A DNA stretch of 64,000 bases from Pseudidiomarina planktonica. GTDB taxonomy: Bacteria > Pseudomonadota > Gammaproteobacteria > Enterobacterales > Alteromonadaceae. A model generated the notes under the pieces. That model searched no databases. It saw only the letters and a list, made by a program, of their open reading frames with translations, and had not been told where the DNA came from. A program made the position numbers and the translations under genes. The stretch spans positions 62,001-126,000 of the forward strand of contig NZ_FXWH01000003.1 in NCBI RefSeq assembly GCF_900177775.1. The letters are read 5' to 3'. Of the stretch, positions 21,143-30,374 are shown one piece after another. The number at the start of each line of letters is the position of its first letter. Within the stretch, counting starts at the first letter, position 1.

Positions 21143-23218
21143 ATGAAAAGAACTCTTCTATCTTTAAGTATTTTGGCTTCAGGCCTGCTCGGCGCGTCAT
21201 CAGTTCAGGCTGATGCACTGTTAGGATCGAAACTGGCGGAAGATATACAGAACCTTACCGGGCCGTACGATGTTATTGTTTCGTTTGACGAGCACAGCAA
21301 TATCGATCGAGTTTTGCAAAACCTTGGGGCTCCTTACCTTGCATTGAAAACCATGCCTATGGCTGGCGCTACGGTTACCAAGCTGCAGTTGCAATCACTG
21401 ATGGAAAATTCGGCGGTCAGCAGTGTCTACGCGAATGCTCCATTGGGATACAGTAATTACACGTCAGGTGAAATTACCGGTGGACATTATGTTCACGATT
21501 ATTATGGCGTAGTTGGCAATGGAGTCACTATCGCGGTTCTGGATTCTGGAGTGGATGCGACGCACCCTGATCTAGAGTTTCAGACGAAAACAGTTGAGAA
21601 CGTTAAGATTGTAGGCGATCTCGATTTGCTTGGAGGACGTAACGCGTTTATCGAAGGAGTGCCAAACAGCGACACCTCTTCAGGTCATGGTACTCACGTT
21701 GCAGGTACTGTTGCAGGAACGGGTATGGTGTCTGTTAACGATGAGCGAAGAGCGTACTACCATGATGGCATTGCCCCAGGAGCAAATCTTGTTGGCCTAG
21801 GCGCTGGGGAAGGTATTTCTATCTTATATGCGTTGTTAGGATTCGATTATGCGATTGCGAATAAAGAACGCCTGGACATTGATATTATTACCAACAGCTG
21901 GGGCGGTGGTGATGGTGCCGAATTTGATCCAAATAATCCGATCAACAAAGCCTCTTTCGAGGCGTATAGCAAAGGTATGGTCGTAAGCTTTGCTGCCTCT
22001 AACTCGGGTCCTGCTGAAGATACTCTTAATCAATATGCGGTGGCACCTTGGGTCATTAACGTTGCGGCTGGCACCAGTGAAAAACAGCTCGCCGATTTTT
22101 CAAGTCGCGGCGTAGCTGGTCACCCATTCAAGTTGCCGGATATCACTGCGCCTGGACAAGGTATTACTTCTACTCGTGCTCCTAATACAGCTATTGGAGC
22201 AATGGGACCGGTAGTTGACGCAGCGCACCCTGAATATTTGGCGTATTACCATACGATCAGCGGTACTTCTATGGCCACTCCATTTGTAGCCGGCGTGGCT
22301 GCATTGTTGCTGGAAGTGAACCCAGACCTGTCGCCGGATCAAATCGAGCAAATCTTGAAAGATACAGCAGAGCCTATGGATTACGCTCCACACGAAGTTG
22401 GTGCCGGCTATATAGATGTCAAAGCTGCTGTTGATCTAGCAAAAGTAACCACCGGCGAGCGCGTTGCCTTTTTAAATGGCGATACCTTGTGGTCTAGTCA
22501 GGGGAATTGGAACCAAGCTGATGACAGTGCTGAACAATTCGTTTTTGTGGGTAACTGGCAAAGTAAACACGATGATTCTGCATTTGAACAAACGGTTACT
22601 ACGGCAAAAAATAGTCACTCATCAATTTTCGCAAAAATACGCGGTGAGCGAGTACGTTTTCACTTTTTAGCCACTAGTGACGAGCCAGCATCAGTTGAAC
22701 TTATTGCTGATGGACGCTCTATGGGTACTCAAACAGTATACGCTGCTGGTGCGTCTGAAGCGGCACCGAAGGATGTTGCGGTTGCTTTTGATAACTTGGG
22801 TGAAGGTATCCATGATTTGGAAGTTCGCATTCTGAATAAGAAAGTGAAGTTTGATCGTATGGATGTAGACGGTGCTCTATTAGCTCCAGATGTCAGCTTC
22901 ACAAACAGCCAACAGATTGATTCTGGTACCATGGGTGTTTCGGCTGAAAACCTGGAAGTACAAGAGTTTCCTTTGGAAATTAATCCGAATGATGTGAATG
23001 TGACTTCAACATTGGACTGGACTGGTGTGGCGGATCTGGACTTTTACCTAGTAAATCCAGAGGGTGTGGAAGTAGCATCTAGTGCCTCACTGGACAACCC
23101 GGAAGTGATACAGTTCTGGACGGATATGGCAGGAACCTATACTTTACGTGTTACGGGGTATATTAGTGTTGCTACGCCATTTACCATCACTACGGACATC
23201 ACCTCTGAAGTGAAATAA
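21143..23218 (+). CDS. Secreted S8 (subtilisin) family serine protease
   Basis: A 691-residue exported protease with a signal peptide (LLSLSILASGLLGASSVQA). A short inhibitor-like propeptide follows (residues about 25-110), then the subtilase domain with the full catalytic triad: Asp134 in AVLDSGVDATHP, His182 in SGHGTHVAGT and Ser376 in SGTSMATPFVAG. The region from about 430 is beta-rich and ends with a domain resembling bacterial pre-peptidase C-terminal domains (SDLDFYLVNPEGVEV-like pattern ADLDFYLVNPEGVEVA), often removed after secretion. A good ribosome site (GGAG) precedes the ATG. It follows the tRNA and has less biased codon use than the housekeeping genes, so it may have been acquired. 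Confidence 0.93.
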   Translation: MKRTLLSLSILASGLLGASSVQADALLGSKLAEDIQNLTGPYDVIVSFDEHSNIDRVLQNLGAPYLALKTMPMAGATVTKLQLQSLMENSAVSSVYANAPLGYSNYTSGEITGGHYVHDYYGVVGNGVTIAVLDSGVDATHPDLEFQTKTVENVKIVGDLDLLGGRNAFIEGVPNSDTSSGHGTHVAGTVAGTGMVSVNDERRAYYHDGIAPGANLVGLGAGEGISILYALLGFDYAIANKERLDIDIITNSWGGGDGAEFDPNNPINKASFEAYSKGMVVSFAASNSGPAEDTLNQYAVAPWVINVAAGTSEKQLADFSSRGVAGHPFKLPDITAPGQGITSTRAPNTAIGAMGPVVDAAHPEYLAYYHTISGTSMATPFVAGVAALLLEVNPDLSPDQIEQILKDTAEPMDYAPHEVGAGYIDVKAAVDLAKVTTGERVAFLNGDTLWSSQGNWNQADDSAEQFVFVGNWQSKHDDSAFEQTVTTAKNSHSSIFAKIRGERVRFHFLATSDEPASVELIADGRSMGTQTVYAAGASEAAPKDVAVAFDNLGEGIHDLEVRILNKKVKFDRMDVDGALLAPDVSFTNSQQIDSGTMGVSAENLEVQEFPLEINPNDVNVTSTLDWTGVADLDFYLVNPEGVEVASSASLDNPEVIQFWTDMAGTYTLRVTGYISVATPFTITTDITSEVK

Positions 23219-23261
23219 CTGCTGCGCAATGCACTGAATTCGTGCTGTGTTTAACAGTTCT

Positions 23262-23288
23262 AAAAAAGGCGCCTTTGGCGCCTTTTTA
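23262..23288 (+). terminator. Intrinsic terminator after the S8 protease
   Basis: AAAAAGGCGCC pairs with GGCGCCTTTTT across a TTT loop. It is nearly symmetric, so could act in both directions. Confidence 0.9.
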
Positions 23289-23322
23289 CTTTTGCGTTAA
23301 CTGCAACCAATAAGGAGTTTAG

Positions 23323-23688
23323 GTGAACTATCAGGCGATAAATTTTAAAAATAAACTCGGTCTCTTTACTGATCAGTGGTCGCCAAAGGTAATTGCCGAG
23401 ATGAATAACTATCAGTTCAAGATAGTTAAAATTCAAGGTGAATTCGTTTGGCACGACCACAAAGACACGGATGAAACGTTCATCGTGCTTGAGGGGAGCC
23501 TTAGGATTGACTTCAGGGACGGGTATGTAAGTTTGTCGGAGGGCGAAATGTTTATTGTTCCAAAGGGCATTGAACACAAGCCATATGCTGAGAATGAAGC
23601 GAAAGTTTTACTTATCGAGCCGCGGGGTGTCGTGAATACAGGGGACGAGGCTAGTACGCAAACTGCTGAAAACGATGTTTGGATCTAA
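23323..23688 (+). CDS. Cupin-domain protein
   Basis: A 121-residue single-domain cupin. The first cupin motif is visible as EFVWHDHKDTDETFIVLEG (metal ligands H, H and E), and the second as FIVPKGIEHKPYAENE. This fold is used by many small metalloenzymes and sugar isomerase-like proteins; substrate cannot be inferred. The start is GTG with AAGGAG five bases upstream. It lies alone between the S8 protease terminator and an oppositely oriented hypothetical gene. Confidence 0.82.
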   Translation: MNYQAINFKNKLGLFTDQWSPKVIAEMNNYQFKIVKIQGEFVWHDHKDTDETFIVLEGSLRIDFRDGYVSLSEGEMFIVPKGIEHKPYAENEAKVLLIEPRGVVNTGDEASTQTAENDVWI

Positions 23689-23957
23689 GTCGATTAACAA
23701 CAGCGCTGCCCCGGATGGATTTTTCCGCTGGCGCTAGAAAGCTGACAGCTAAGCAATTGGTTGTTAAGTCTTTTAGCTGACGTTTTTTTGACCAGCGTAT
23801 CGCGGTTTAACAGATAGTCAGGACCGAAGATGAAGCCAGCTTGGAGATAATCGATATGAAATGCGCCAGTATCATTGACACTCGCACGCCTCGGAATAAA
23901 TCGGCTATTAATATGGATATTACGGTTTGCGCTGATTTTCAAAAAATTTCGGTCCGA

Positions 23958-24710
23958 CTATTCGCTGTAATAAATATCAAAAGACCAGATTGGATGGTAA
24001 TAGAGTATTTGTGGCTGATGCCCCTCTCGTCGGAACATGGCGGCTAAGGAGTGCATTTGAGCCTTGCTAAAATCGAAGTTTCCGGAAATAACCACTTCTG
24101 CCACACAACGCCGCTGACGGCATGAGACATAATTAATATTATAAGAGCCAGGGGTTAGTTGATTTGATAAGGATTGTCGGAGCTCAAATTCGCGAACCGA
24201 ATCCCACCTACCGGAGCTTTCATCACTATCTAGGTGTTCAACATTTGCCGTAACCAGGCTTTCGCCACTATGAAAACGGTCAAAAAAATCGGATACCAAC
24301 AATTCAAATGTATAGGCACCGTTTTCTTGAAGAAAGGCCGTTACTGAATAACCATTCCAGTCAAAATAACCTATATCTTCATCTTCGGGCATATAATTTT
24401 GAGCCAGTTCGACAAGCTCATCATAGCTTTCATCTTGAATTGATATACTCCGCTTAGCGGCTCTCAGTTTGTCCAGCATCTCTTTTTGTGCATGGTTAGT
24501 CATGTTAGGCGAGTAGTGTTCTATTTGGTTTGTTTCTGGCGGCTCCGGAGTCATGCTGGCTGATTGTTTACTTAAGACAATATGCTGACTTGGAGACAAG
24601 GAGGTGAATGTTTCCTTGTCAGTGGGCAATATCTGGTTCCCTTCTTGAGAGAAAAAAATCCAACCGGCAACCAAGATAATAGTTAGAATAAAAGCTAATT
24701 TGGTCTTCAA
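23958..24710 (-). CDS. Unknown exported or membrane-anchored protein (TTG start)
   Basis: A 250-residue protein with an N-terminal hydrophobic segment (LAFILTIILVAGWIFF) that is a signal anchor or signal peptide. A polar Ser/Thr/Pro-rich linker follows to about residue 80, then a globular part with a single Cys pair (SCRQRRC) late in the protein. The C-terminal layout, with a cysteine pair followed by AEVVISGNFDFSKAQMHSLAAM in sequence, looks like a folded periplasmic domain, but no family is recognised. The only start that keeps the hydrophobic segment is TTG at 24710. A GGAGG lies 25 nt upstream, separated from it by a perfect hairpin. Confidence 0.6.
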   Translation of the reverse strand: MKTKLAFILTIILVAGWIFFSQEGNQILPTDKETFTSLSPSQHIVLSKQSASMTPEPPETNQIEHYSPNMTNHAQKEMLDKLRAAKRSISIQDESYDELVELAQNYMPEDEDIGYFDWNGYSVTAFLQENGAYTFELLVSDFFDRFHSGESLVTANVEHLDSDESSGRWDSVREFELRQSLSNQLTPGSYNINYVSCRQRRCVAEVVISGNFDFSKAQMHSLAAMFRREGHQPQILYYHPIWSFDIYYSE

Positions 24711-24717
24711 ATTGCTT

Positions 24718-24740
24718 CGGCAAACTTCGTTGCCGCCTCC
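24718..24740 (-). promoter_or_regulatory. Hairpin between Shine-Dalgarno and TTG start
   Basis: On the minus strand GGAGG (24740-24736) is followed at once by a perfect 6-bp hairpin (CGGCAA / TTGCCG, 24735-24718, 6-nt loop), then 7 nt, then the TTG start at 24710. Folding the hairpin would bring GGAGG to normal spacing from TTG. An ATG overlapping this GGAGG (24742) opens an 11-codon frame whose TGA overlaps the TTG, so coupling by a leader peptide is an alternative. Confidence 0.45.
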
Positions 24741-24921
24741 ATGATGAAAATTTTAATTTTTGCGCGCACTAACCCTGATTTCCCTGTCAAATAAACTGAC
24801 TACTATCTCTATCCTATTAGAATTCGGGTGCTAAAAACTACTACATATTAAATAAATAGAATTACTAGCTTGGCTGTGGCTAAATTAGAAACTCAACAGA
24901 GAGATAACAAGGATAGGTAAA

Positions 24922-25254
24922 ATGCCAATATTTAAGGAGTATAAAGTTGTTCATGTTGCCGAAGGAGGTTGCGGCACTATCCTATTGGGGTCCAGTGGCG
25001 TACCCCTGAAGAAAGTAGAGTAGGCATTAAACCGTGAAGCAGCCGATGGTTGGCAATTGGCGTTTCAAGTTATCGAACAAAAAATATTTTGGCTGTTTTC
25101 TATCGGAACCTTTTTTTTCTTGGGGGGCGGTTGGGTATTAGTCGCACTAATATTTCTTTTGGAGATTCCACAACTATTTAGAGCTCAAACCATAGTTCGT
25201 CTCCACAATATCGGGGTTATGAAAGAGTTGTTACTTACCGTGTCTAGGCATTGA
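24922..25254 (+). pseudogene. DUF4177-like protein interrupted by an in-frame TAG
   Basis: From ATG 24922 the frame reads MPIFKEYKVVHVAEGG and continues to KKVE at codon 33. Codon 34 is TAG (25021-25023). The same frame then continues without another stop for 76 codons as ALNREAADGWQLAFQVIEQK, a hydrophobic segment (about codons 60-84) and LHNIGVMKELLLTVSRH. The pre-stop KVV start and post-stop LNxxxxxGWxL are the two halves of a typical DUF4177 domain, so the amber codon splits one gene. It may be a recent pseudogene, a sequencing error or a readthrough site. Confidence 0.62.
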
Positions 25255-25284
25255 GATTATAACTTTCGGACTTGAACATTATTT

Positions 25285-25680
25285 ATGAAAATAGAACAAA
25301 AAATAGGAACGGTCGCGCTAGTTGTTGAAGACTACGATGATGCAATTGCTTTCTACACCGAAAAACTAAGATTTGAATTGTTAGAAGATACCGACATGGG
25401 CGGTGGTAAGCGCTGGGTAGTGGTGTCGCCTCCAAATTCAACGGGCACTAATTTATTGTTAGCGAAAGCGAGCAATGATGAGCAACGCAAGTCGGTAGGC
25501 AATCAAGCTGGTGGTCGGGTGTTCCTGTTTCTGCAAACCAATGACCTGTGGCGTGACTATGAATTTATGAAAAGCCAGGGCGTAGAATTTACGGAAGAAC
25601 CGCGCGTGGAAGAATATGGCACCGTGGTTGTATTTAAAGACCTTTATGGGACGAAATGGGACTTAATTCAGTTGAACTAA
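25285..25680 (+). CDS. VOC family (glyoxalase/dioxygenase-like) protein
   Basis: A 131-residue protein of the vicinal-oxygen-chelate fold. It shows the beta-alpha-beta repeat start VALVVEDYDDAIAFYTEKLR, the LLEDTDMGGGKRWVVVSPP strand region, and the C-terminal VVVFKDLYGTKWDLIQ, where D/G/W are typical of the extradiol/glyoxalase-like branch. These proteins are metal enzymes or antibiotic-binding proteins; substrate is not predictable. No clear ribosome site. It stands 30 nt after the interrupted DUF4177 gene. Confidence 0.85.
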   Translation: MKIEQKIGTVALVVEDYDDAIAFYTEKLRFELLEDTDMGGGKRWVVVSPPNSTGTNLLLAKASNDEQRKSVGNQAGGRVFLFLQTNDLWRDYEFMKSQGVEFTEEPRVEEYGTVVVFKDLYGTKWDLIQLN

Positions 25681-25761
25681 AGTCTCTGGTAAACCAATGC
25701 GTGGCTTTGTTTTTTCTATTTGTGGTAACCTCAAGAAATCGCCCTAATAGGAAATAGAACT

Positions 25762-27294
25762 GTGAAATCATTGACCAACTATTTAGCTTTTTTATCTCTG
25801 GTTGTGCTGGTGTCACTACCCACCAGCGTTTTGGCACAAGATGACGTCACTGCGTCAGACAAAGAACAACCGGTTCCCGAACCAACGCGCTTTAGCTCGC
25901 AGCACAAAGGTGTGTTTAATGGTACGCGGCTAAGCTACAAAGTAGACGCTGGCGAAACCTATATTGGTAATACTGAAGGTGACCCTACTGCTGCAATTTT
26001 CTCGTTCGATTATGTAGTGGACAAGGAACAGGGTCGTCCCGTTACCTTTATCTGGAACGGCGGGCCGGGTTCGTCTTCAAACTGGTTGCATATGGGCGGT
26101 TATGGCCCCAAGCGTATTGTGGTGCCCAGCGACGCAGAGCATCCAGGCGCTGCGCCGTACACCATTAAAGATGCACCTGAAACCATTCTTGATGTAACCG
26201 ACATGGTGTTTGTAGATCCTGTTGGTACGGGTTTTTCACGCGCTATTGGTAAGGGTGAAAAGAAAGACTTTTGGGGGCTTACTGGCGACGCCAATGCTAT
26301 GGCTGCCTTCATTGCCAAGTGGCTAACCGAGAATAACCGCTGGAACTCGCCGGTGTTCTTGTTGGGTGAAAGCTTCGGCACCACCCGCGCTGCGGCCGTT
26401 GCTAAGATACTGCTCGACGATTACGTGATTAACGTGAACGGGATTGTGTTTGTGTCGCAGGCGCTGGATTACCAAGGCTCCAGCCCGTACGTTGATGACA
26501 ACATCATTTCCTACGTTACGTACATTCCTACCATGGCTGCCACAGCCTGGTATCACGGTAAAGTAGATAACTCAGGTGACTTTGAAGCGTTCATCCAAGA
26601 AAGCCGTGAGTTCGCAACACAAGAACTGCTGCCTGCCTTGTTTGAGGGTAACTTGTTAGGAGATGAAAAACGCGCCGAATTGGTTAGCGAGCTGCAACGT
26701 TTTACTGGCTTAAGCAAAGAGTATATTGAGCGCGTTGACTTGCGTATTAATGCTTTCCGTTTCGCGAAAGAATTGCGGCGCGACGACGGCATTGCTGTAG
26801 GTCTGCTGGATAGCCGTTACACCGAAGATGAACGCGATGATGTTGCAGCAAGCCCTCGCGCAGATGCTGCACGTGCTATTTCGCCAGCTTACAAAGCATC
26901 ACTGATGCATTATATGCGTAACGACCTAGGCATTGACTGGGATCGCAGCTACTTCAATCCTGCTGACCCTGAGCTTTCGGGTAACTGGCGTTGGAACCCT
27001 CTGCCAGAGGGGCGCACCTGGGAACCTAAGTACGTGAATACAGCGCCGGATTTGGCCTCGGTACTGCGCAGTAATCCTACGTTGAAAGTAATGGTGAGCT
27101 CTGGTTATTACGACCTGGTTACGCCGTTTTTTGATGCTGAGTACACACTCAACCGGCATGGTATTGCGAGTGAAGACATCATTTACCACTACTATCACGG
27201 CGGCCACATGATGTATGTGCATGAACCAGCACGAAAAGCCTTACTTGAAGACACCCGCCAGTTTATTCAAACGCAAACGGGTAAAACCGATTAA
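25762..27294 (+). CDS. Exported S10 family serine carboxypeptidase
   Basis: A 510-residue secreted peptidase with a signal peptide ending LPTSVLAQ. S10 signatures are the oxyanion-region NGGPGSSSNWLHMGGYGP near residue 94, the nucleophile elbow LLGESFGTTRAA with Ser204, and the histidine motif YHGGHMMYVHEPARKA near the C terminus. The aspartate is likely in VSSGYYDLVTPFFDAEY. It probably trims C-terminal residues from extracellular or periplasmic peptides, complementing the S8 protease 2.5 kb upstream. It stands 81 nt after the VOC gene and 57 nt before yaeQ. Confidence 0.92.
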   Translation: MKSLTNYLAFLSLVVLVSLPTSVLAQDDVTASDKEQPVPEPTRFSSQHKGVFNGTRLSYKVDAGETYIGNTEGDPTAAIFSFDYVVDKEQGRPVTFIWNGGPGSSSNWLHMGGYGPKRIVVPSDAEHPGAAPYTIKDAPETILDVTDMVFVDPVGTGFSRAIGKGEKKDFWGLTGDANAMAAFIAKWLTENNRWNSPVFLLGESFGTTRAAAVAKILLDDYVINVNGIVFVSQALDYQGSSPYVDDNIISYVTYIPTMAATAWYHGKVDNSGDFEAFIQESREFATQELLPALFEGNLLGDEKRAELVSELQRFTGLSKEYIERVDLRINAFRFAKELRRDDGIAVGLLDSRYTEDERDDVAASPRADAARAISPAYKASLMHYMRNDLGIDWDRSYFNPADPELSGNWRWNPLPEGRTWEPKYVNTAPDLASVLRSNPTLKVMVSSGYYDLVTPFFDAEYTLNRHGIASEDIIYHYYHGGHMMYVHEPARKALLEDTRQFIQTQTGKTD

Positions 27295-27351
27295 CCATCC
27301 CGATAGCGCGGGGCTCCTGTGAGCCTTGCGCACCCTCACTTAGGTAACGAA

Positions 27352-27903
27352 ATGGCATTGCAAGCAACCCCTTATAAAATCTCTCTGGATATTTCGGATA
27401 CTGATCGCGGCGTTTACGAGAGTGTGAAATTTACCGTGGCACGGCATCCGTCCGAAACTGAGTTGCGTTTAGCCTCACGCGTATTGGCTTATGCGATGTT
27501 TTATCATCCGCAATTAGCTTTCGGTCGCGGGTTATCTGATACCGACGAGGCGGCACTGTGGGAAATGGATCTCACGGGTGAAATTCAGCATTGGATTGAT
27601 GTTGGCTTGCCCGATGCGGCACGGGTTATCAAAGCCAGTCGACGTGCACCGCGCATGTCCGTAGTTGTGTATGGCAATGCGCGGTTGTGGCGAGAAAAAG
27701 TGCTACCGCAGTTTGCTCATTTAACCAATGTGAATGTTTTTGTGTTACCGCAAGACGAATTAGCTGAAATTGCTGCAAAACTGAATCGCTCAACCCATTG
27801 GGGCGTCATGATCAGCGACGGTCAACTGTACATCAGCGATGACACTGAACAAATGACCATCACACTCGAGTGTTGGCATGGTGAAATGCCGAAGGCCCCT
27901 TAA
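27352..27903 (+). CDS. yaeQ: YaeQ family protein
   Basis: A 183-residue protein matching E. coli YaeQ closely: MALQATPYKISLDISDTDRG, the conserved LARHPSETE-type motif (ARHPSETELRLASRVLAYA), FGRGLSDTDEAALWE and the tail of beta strands. YaeQ has a PD-(D/E)XK nuclease-like fold by structure, but its role is unsettled. ATG 27352 was used because it gives the conserved N terminus and follows AGGTAA; an in-frame GTG at 27319 has no ribosome site. It overlaps the alpha-E gene tail to tail by 4 nt. Confidence 0.92.
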   Translation: MALQATPYKISLDISDTDRGVYESVKFTVARHPSETELRLASRVLAYAMFYHPQLAFGRGLSDTDEAALWEMDLTGEIQHWIDVGLPDAARVIKASRRAPRMSVVVYGNARLWREKVLPQFAHLTNVNVFVLPQDELAEIAAKLNRSTHWGVMISDGQLYISDDTEQMTITLECWHGEMPKAP

Positions 27904-28820
27904 AAGTACGTCTCGCTGACTTCTTCGGCAATAGTAATCAACCCCATCTGCATTTCATCAATAAACTCGTGCAGGCTTTCCTGCTTCAAAGATTGCGGCT
28001 TGGCTTTCAATAGCTTGGTTTGCAGCTTATCGATGGGCACAATAGCTTTATCGTGGCGTGGCAGTTCTTGTAAAACTGCCTTAGCTTCCTCCAGCGTGTG
28101 CAGCAATGAGCGCGGAAAGCGAGATTCCAGCAACAGGAACTTAAGTACATCGGGTCGGTTAATACGCAGGCGCATTTCCCGCCGATACATTTGATACGCC
28201 GACATAGATTTAAGTACGCCCATCCACTGAATATTTTCAAAAGCTGATTGCTCATGATCAAGTTCGGGTAGTAGCGTGGCCGAGCGCACATCAATAATCC
28301 GGGTGGTCATATCACCACGCTCAATATTGCGGCCCAAGCGCAGGAAAGCATAGCCTTCATCATGGGTCATAGTGCCCGACAACATGCCGGTAATAGTCTG
28401 ATTGAAGTGGATAACACCATTCAGGGCTTCGTAGCGATGACGACGCCCCAGCATCGACTGGCGATTCTGCATGGCCGACAGATATAAGGTATTAATTTGC
28501 TCCCAGCACTCGGTAGGAAGAATCTCCCGAATGGTACGGGCGTTTTCTCTGGCCTGGGTAAGCGAATTGATAATCGAGCTAGGGTTGTTTTTATCGGTGA
28601 CCATATATTTGACCACACTGTGCTCGTCCGCCTGCTCGTAGTTCTCATAGAAATCGTCGCGTACCGACAGAATATCTATAATGGGCTCCCAGCCTAGCTT
28701 TACCGTTTTCGGTAAATCCATTAGCAGGTGCGAGTTTACGTTAATTACTCTGGCTGTGTTTTCGGCCCGCTCCAGGTATCTGGCCATCCAGAACATATTA
28801 CTTGCTACCCGTGACAACAT
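27900..28820 (-). CDS. Alpha-E domain protein (DUF403)
   Basis: A 306-residue all-helical protein starting MLSRVASNMFWMARYLERAE, the hallmark of the alpha-E family, with later motifs RENARTIREILPTECWEQIN and FLRLGRNIERGDMTTRIIDV. Alpha-E proteins occur almost only next to circularly permuted ATP-grasp proteins, as here (2-nt gap), and are thought to act with them in a peptide-ligating or protein-tagging reaction. The active partner is unproven. The two genes are surely one operon, transcribed away from the Anbu protease gene. Confidence 0.92.
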   Translation of the reverse strand: MLSRVASNMFWMARYLERAENTARVINVNSHLLMDLPKTVKLGWEPIIDILSVRDDFYENYEQADEHSVVKYMVTDKNNPSSIINSLTQARENARTIREILPTECWEQINTLYLSAMQNRQSMLGRRHRYEALNGVIHFNQTITGMLSGTMTHDEGYAFLRLGRNIERGDMTTRIIDVRSATLLPELDHEQSAFENIQWMGVLKSMSAYQMYRREMRLRINRPDVLKFLLLESRFPRSLLHTLEEAKAVLQELPRHDKAIVPIDKLQTKLLKAKPQSLKQESLHEFIDEMQMGLITIAEEVSETYF

Positions 28821-28822
28821 GA

Positions 28823-30274
28823 TTAAGCCTCCATATCCACAATCCAGGTGTCCTTACTACCGCCACCCTGAGACGAGTTAACCACAATAGACCCTTTGCG
28901 CAAGGCGACTCGAGTTAGCCCGCCCGTAGTAACCTTGATTTCTTTGCCGCTTAATACAAAGGGGCGTAAATCCAGGTGTCGGGGTTCTGCTTTGTTCTCA
29001 ATCAGGGTTGGCGCGGTCGACAACATCAGCATTGGCTGCGCTACATAGTTGCGGGGGTCCCGGCGAACCAGGCGCTTAAACTTCTCACATTCCGCTTTGG
29101 TGGCATGGGGGCCAATAAGCATACCGGCGCCGCCGGATTCATTGGCTGGTTTCACCACCATGTTATGTATGTTCTCAATCACATAGTCGCGTTCTTCCTT
29201 ATTAATGCACTTATAAGTAGGAACGTTTGGAATAATGGCTTCTTCGTTCAGATAATACTTAATAATGTCTGGTACAAAGGCGTACACAACCTTATCGTCT
29301 GCAACGCCTGAACCAGGGGCATTCGCCAGCGCTACATTGCCAGCTTTCCATGCACGCATTAAACCAGGCACCCCAAGCATTGATTCGGGGTTGAATACCT
29401 CAGGGTCAATAAAGTGATCATCAACGCGGCGATAAACGACATCCACCCGCGCCGGGCCCTCAATCGTACGCATATACACAACGTCGTCGTCATCTACAAA
29501 CAAATCACGACCTTCAACCACCTCGGCGCCCATTTGCTGAGCCAGATACGCATGCTCGAAGTAGGCTGAATTATAAATACCCGGGGTTAGTAGTACGATT
29601 TCCGGCTGCTCAATGTCGCGTGGCGATAGCTGACATAACATGTCATACAGTTGGGAAGGGTAATCGTCGATCGGTAAAATGCTGTATTGCTCAAACATTT
29701 CCGGGAATACGCGTTTCATGACCTTGCGGTTTTCCAGCATGTAAGACACGCCGGAAGGAACCCGCAGGTTGTCTTCAAGTACGTAAACAGTGCCGTCGTT
29801 GTCGCGGACTAAATCCGACCCGCAAATATGCGCCCATATTCCCAGCGGTGGACGCACGCCTTTGCATTCAGCTAAAAAATTCTTGGATTTTTTCAGCAGG
29901 TCAGCGGGAAATACGCCGTCTTTAATGATTTTTTGATCGTTGTATAGATCATCAATAAACATATTCAGAGCTTTAACGCGTTGTTTCAGCCCTTCTTCTA
30001 TTTTTACCCATTCTTGTTTGTCGATAATTCGGGGGATAATGTCAAAGGGCCACGCTCTATCAATAGACCCTTCGTCTTCGTGGTAAACCCGGAAGCTAAT
30101 GCCCATTACATGAATGGCAGAGTCCGCGGCAACCTTAAATTCTTCAATGTCTTCATTGCTCAGGCTGCGCAAATAGCCGCATATAATTTCGGCGGCGGCG
30201 CGCGGTTTGCCTGACGCTCGTAATAATTCATCGTACAAATTGGTGACTTTATAGCTTCCCCAACGAATGGTCAT
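28823..30274 (-). CDS. Circularly permuted ATP-grasp protein (type 2)
   Basis: A 483-residue ATP-grasp ligase-like protein. Family sequences visible are GISFRVYHEDEGSIDRAWPF, PRIIDKQEWVKIEEGLKQR, the ATP-grasp segments VLEDNLRVPSGVSYMLENR and VVKPANESGGAGMLIGPHAT, and the C-terminal LDLRPFVLSGKEI. I used ATG 30274 (MTIRWGSYKVTNLYDELL), preceded by GAGGA at six bases; an upstream in-frame start would add a non-conserved extension. Proteins of this class with alpha-E partners are proposed to form amide bonds in a peptide-tagging system linked to the Anbu protease, which is encoded divergently 145 nt away. Confidence 0.93.
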   Translation of the reverse strand: MTIRWGSYKVTNLYDELLRASGKPRAAAEIICGYLRSLSNEDIEEFKVAADSAIHVMGISFRVYHEDEGSIDRAWPFDIIPRIIDKQEWVKIEEGLKQRVKALNMFIDDLYNDQKIIKDGVFPADLLKKSKNFLAECKGVRPPLGIWAHICGSDLVRDNDGTVYVLEDNLRVPSGVSYMLENRKVMKRVFPEMFEQYSILPIDDYPSQLYDMLCQLSPRDIEQPEIVLLTPGIYNSAYFEHAYLAQQMGAEVVEGRDLFVDDDDVVYMRTIEGPARVDVVYRRVDDHFIDPEVFNPESMLGVPGLMRAWKAGNVALANAPGSGVADDKVVYAFVPDIIKYYLNEEAIIPNVPTYKCINKEERDYVIENIHNMVVKPANESGGAGMLIGPHATKAECEKFKRLVRRDPRNYVAQPMLMLSTAPTLIENKAEPRHLDLRPFVLSGKEIKVTTGGLTRVALRKGSIVVNSSQGGGSKDTWIVDMEA

Positions 30275-30374
30275 GCCAGTCCTCACTTTTGTTTTATCCC
30301 TGTTATAAACATAGTGGTAGTTTCGGCAAAAATGCAAAATTGTTTGCTTTTTACGCTTAGTTACATAGAGAATA

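Noticed and set aside
23694-23942. 82-codon minus-strand frame downstream of the unknown exported protein
   Set aside because: It starts with TTG, has no ribosome site, no recognisable domain and no support beyond being open; an overlapping plus-strand frame (23841-24047) is equally open. Left as intergenic sequence with no supported gene.
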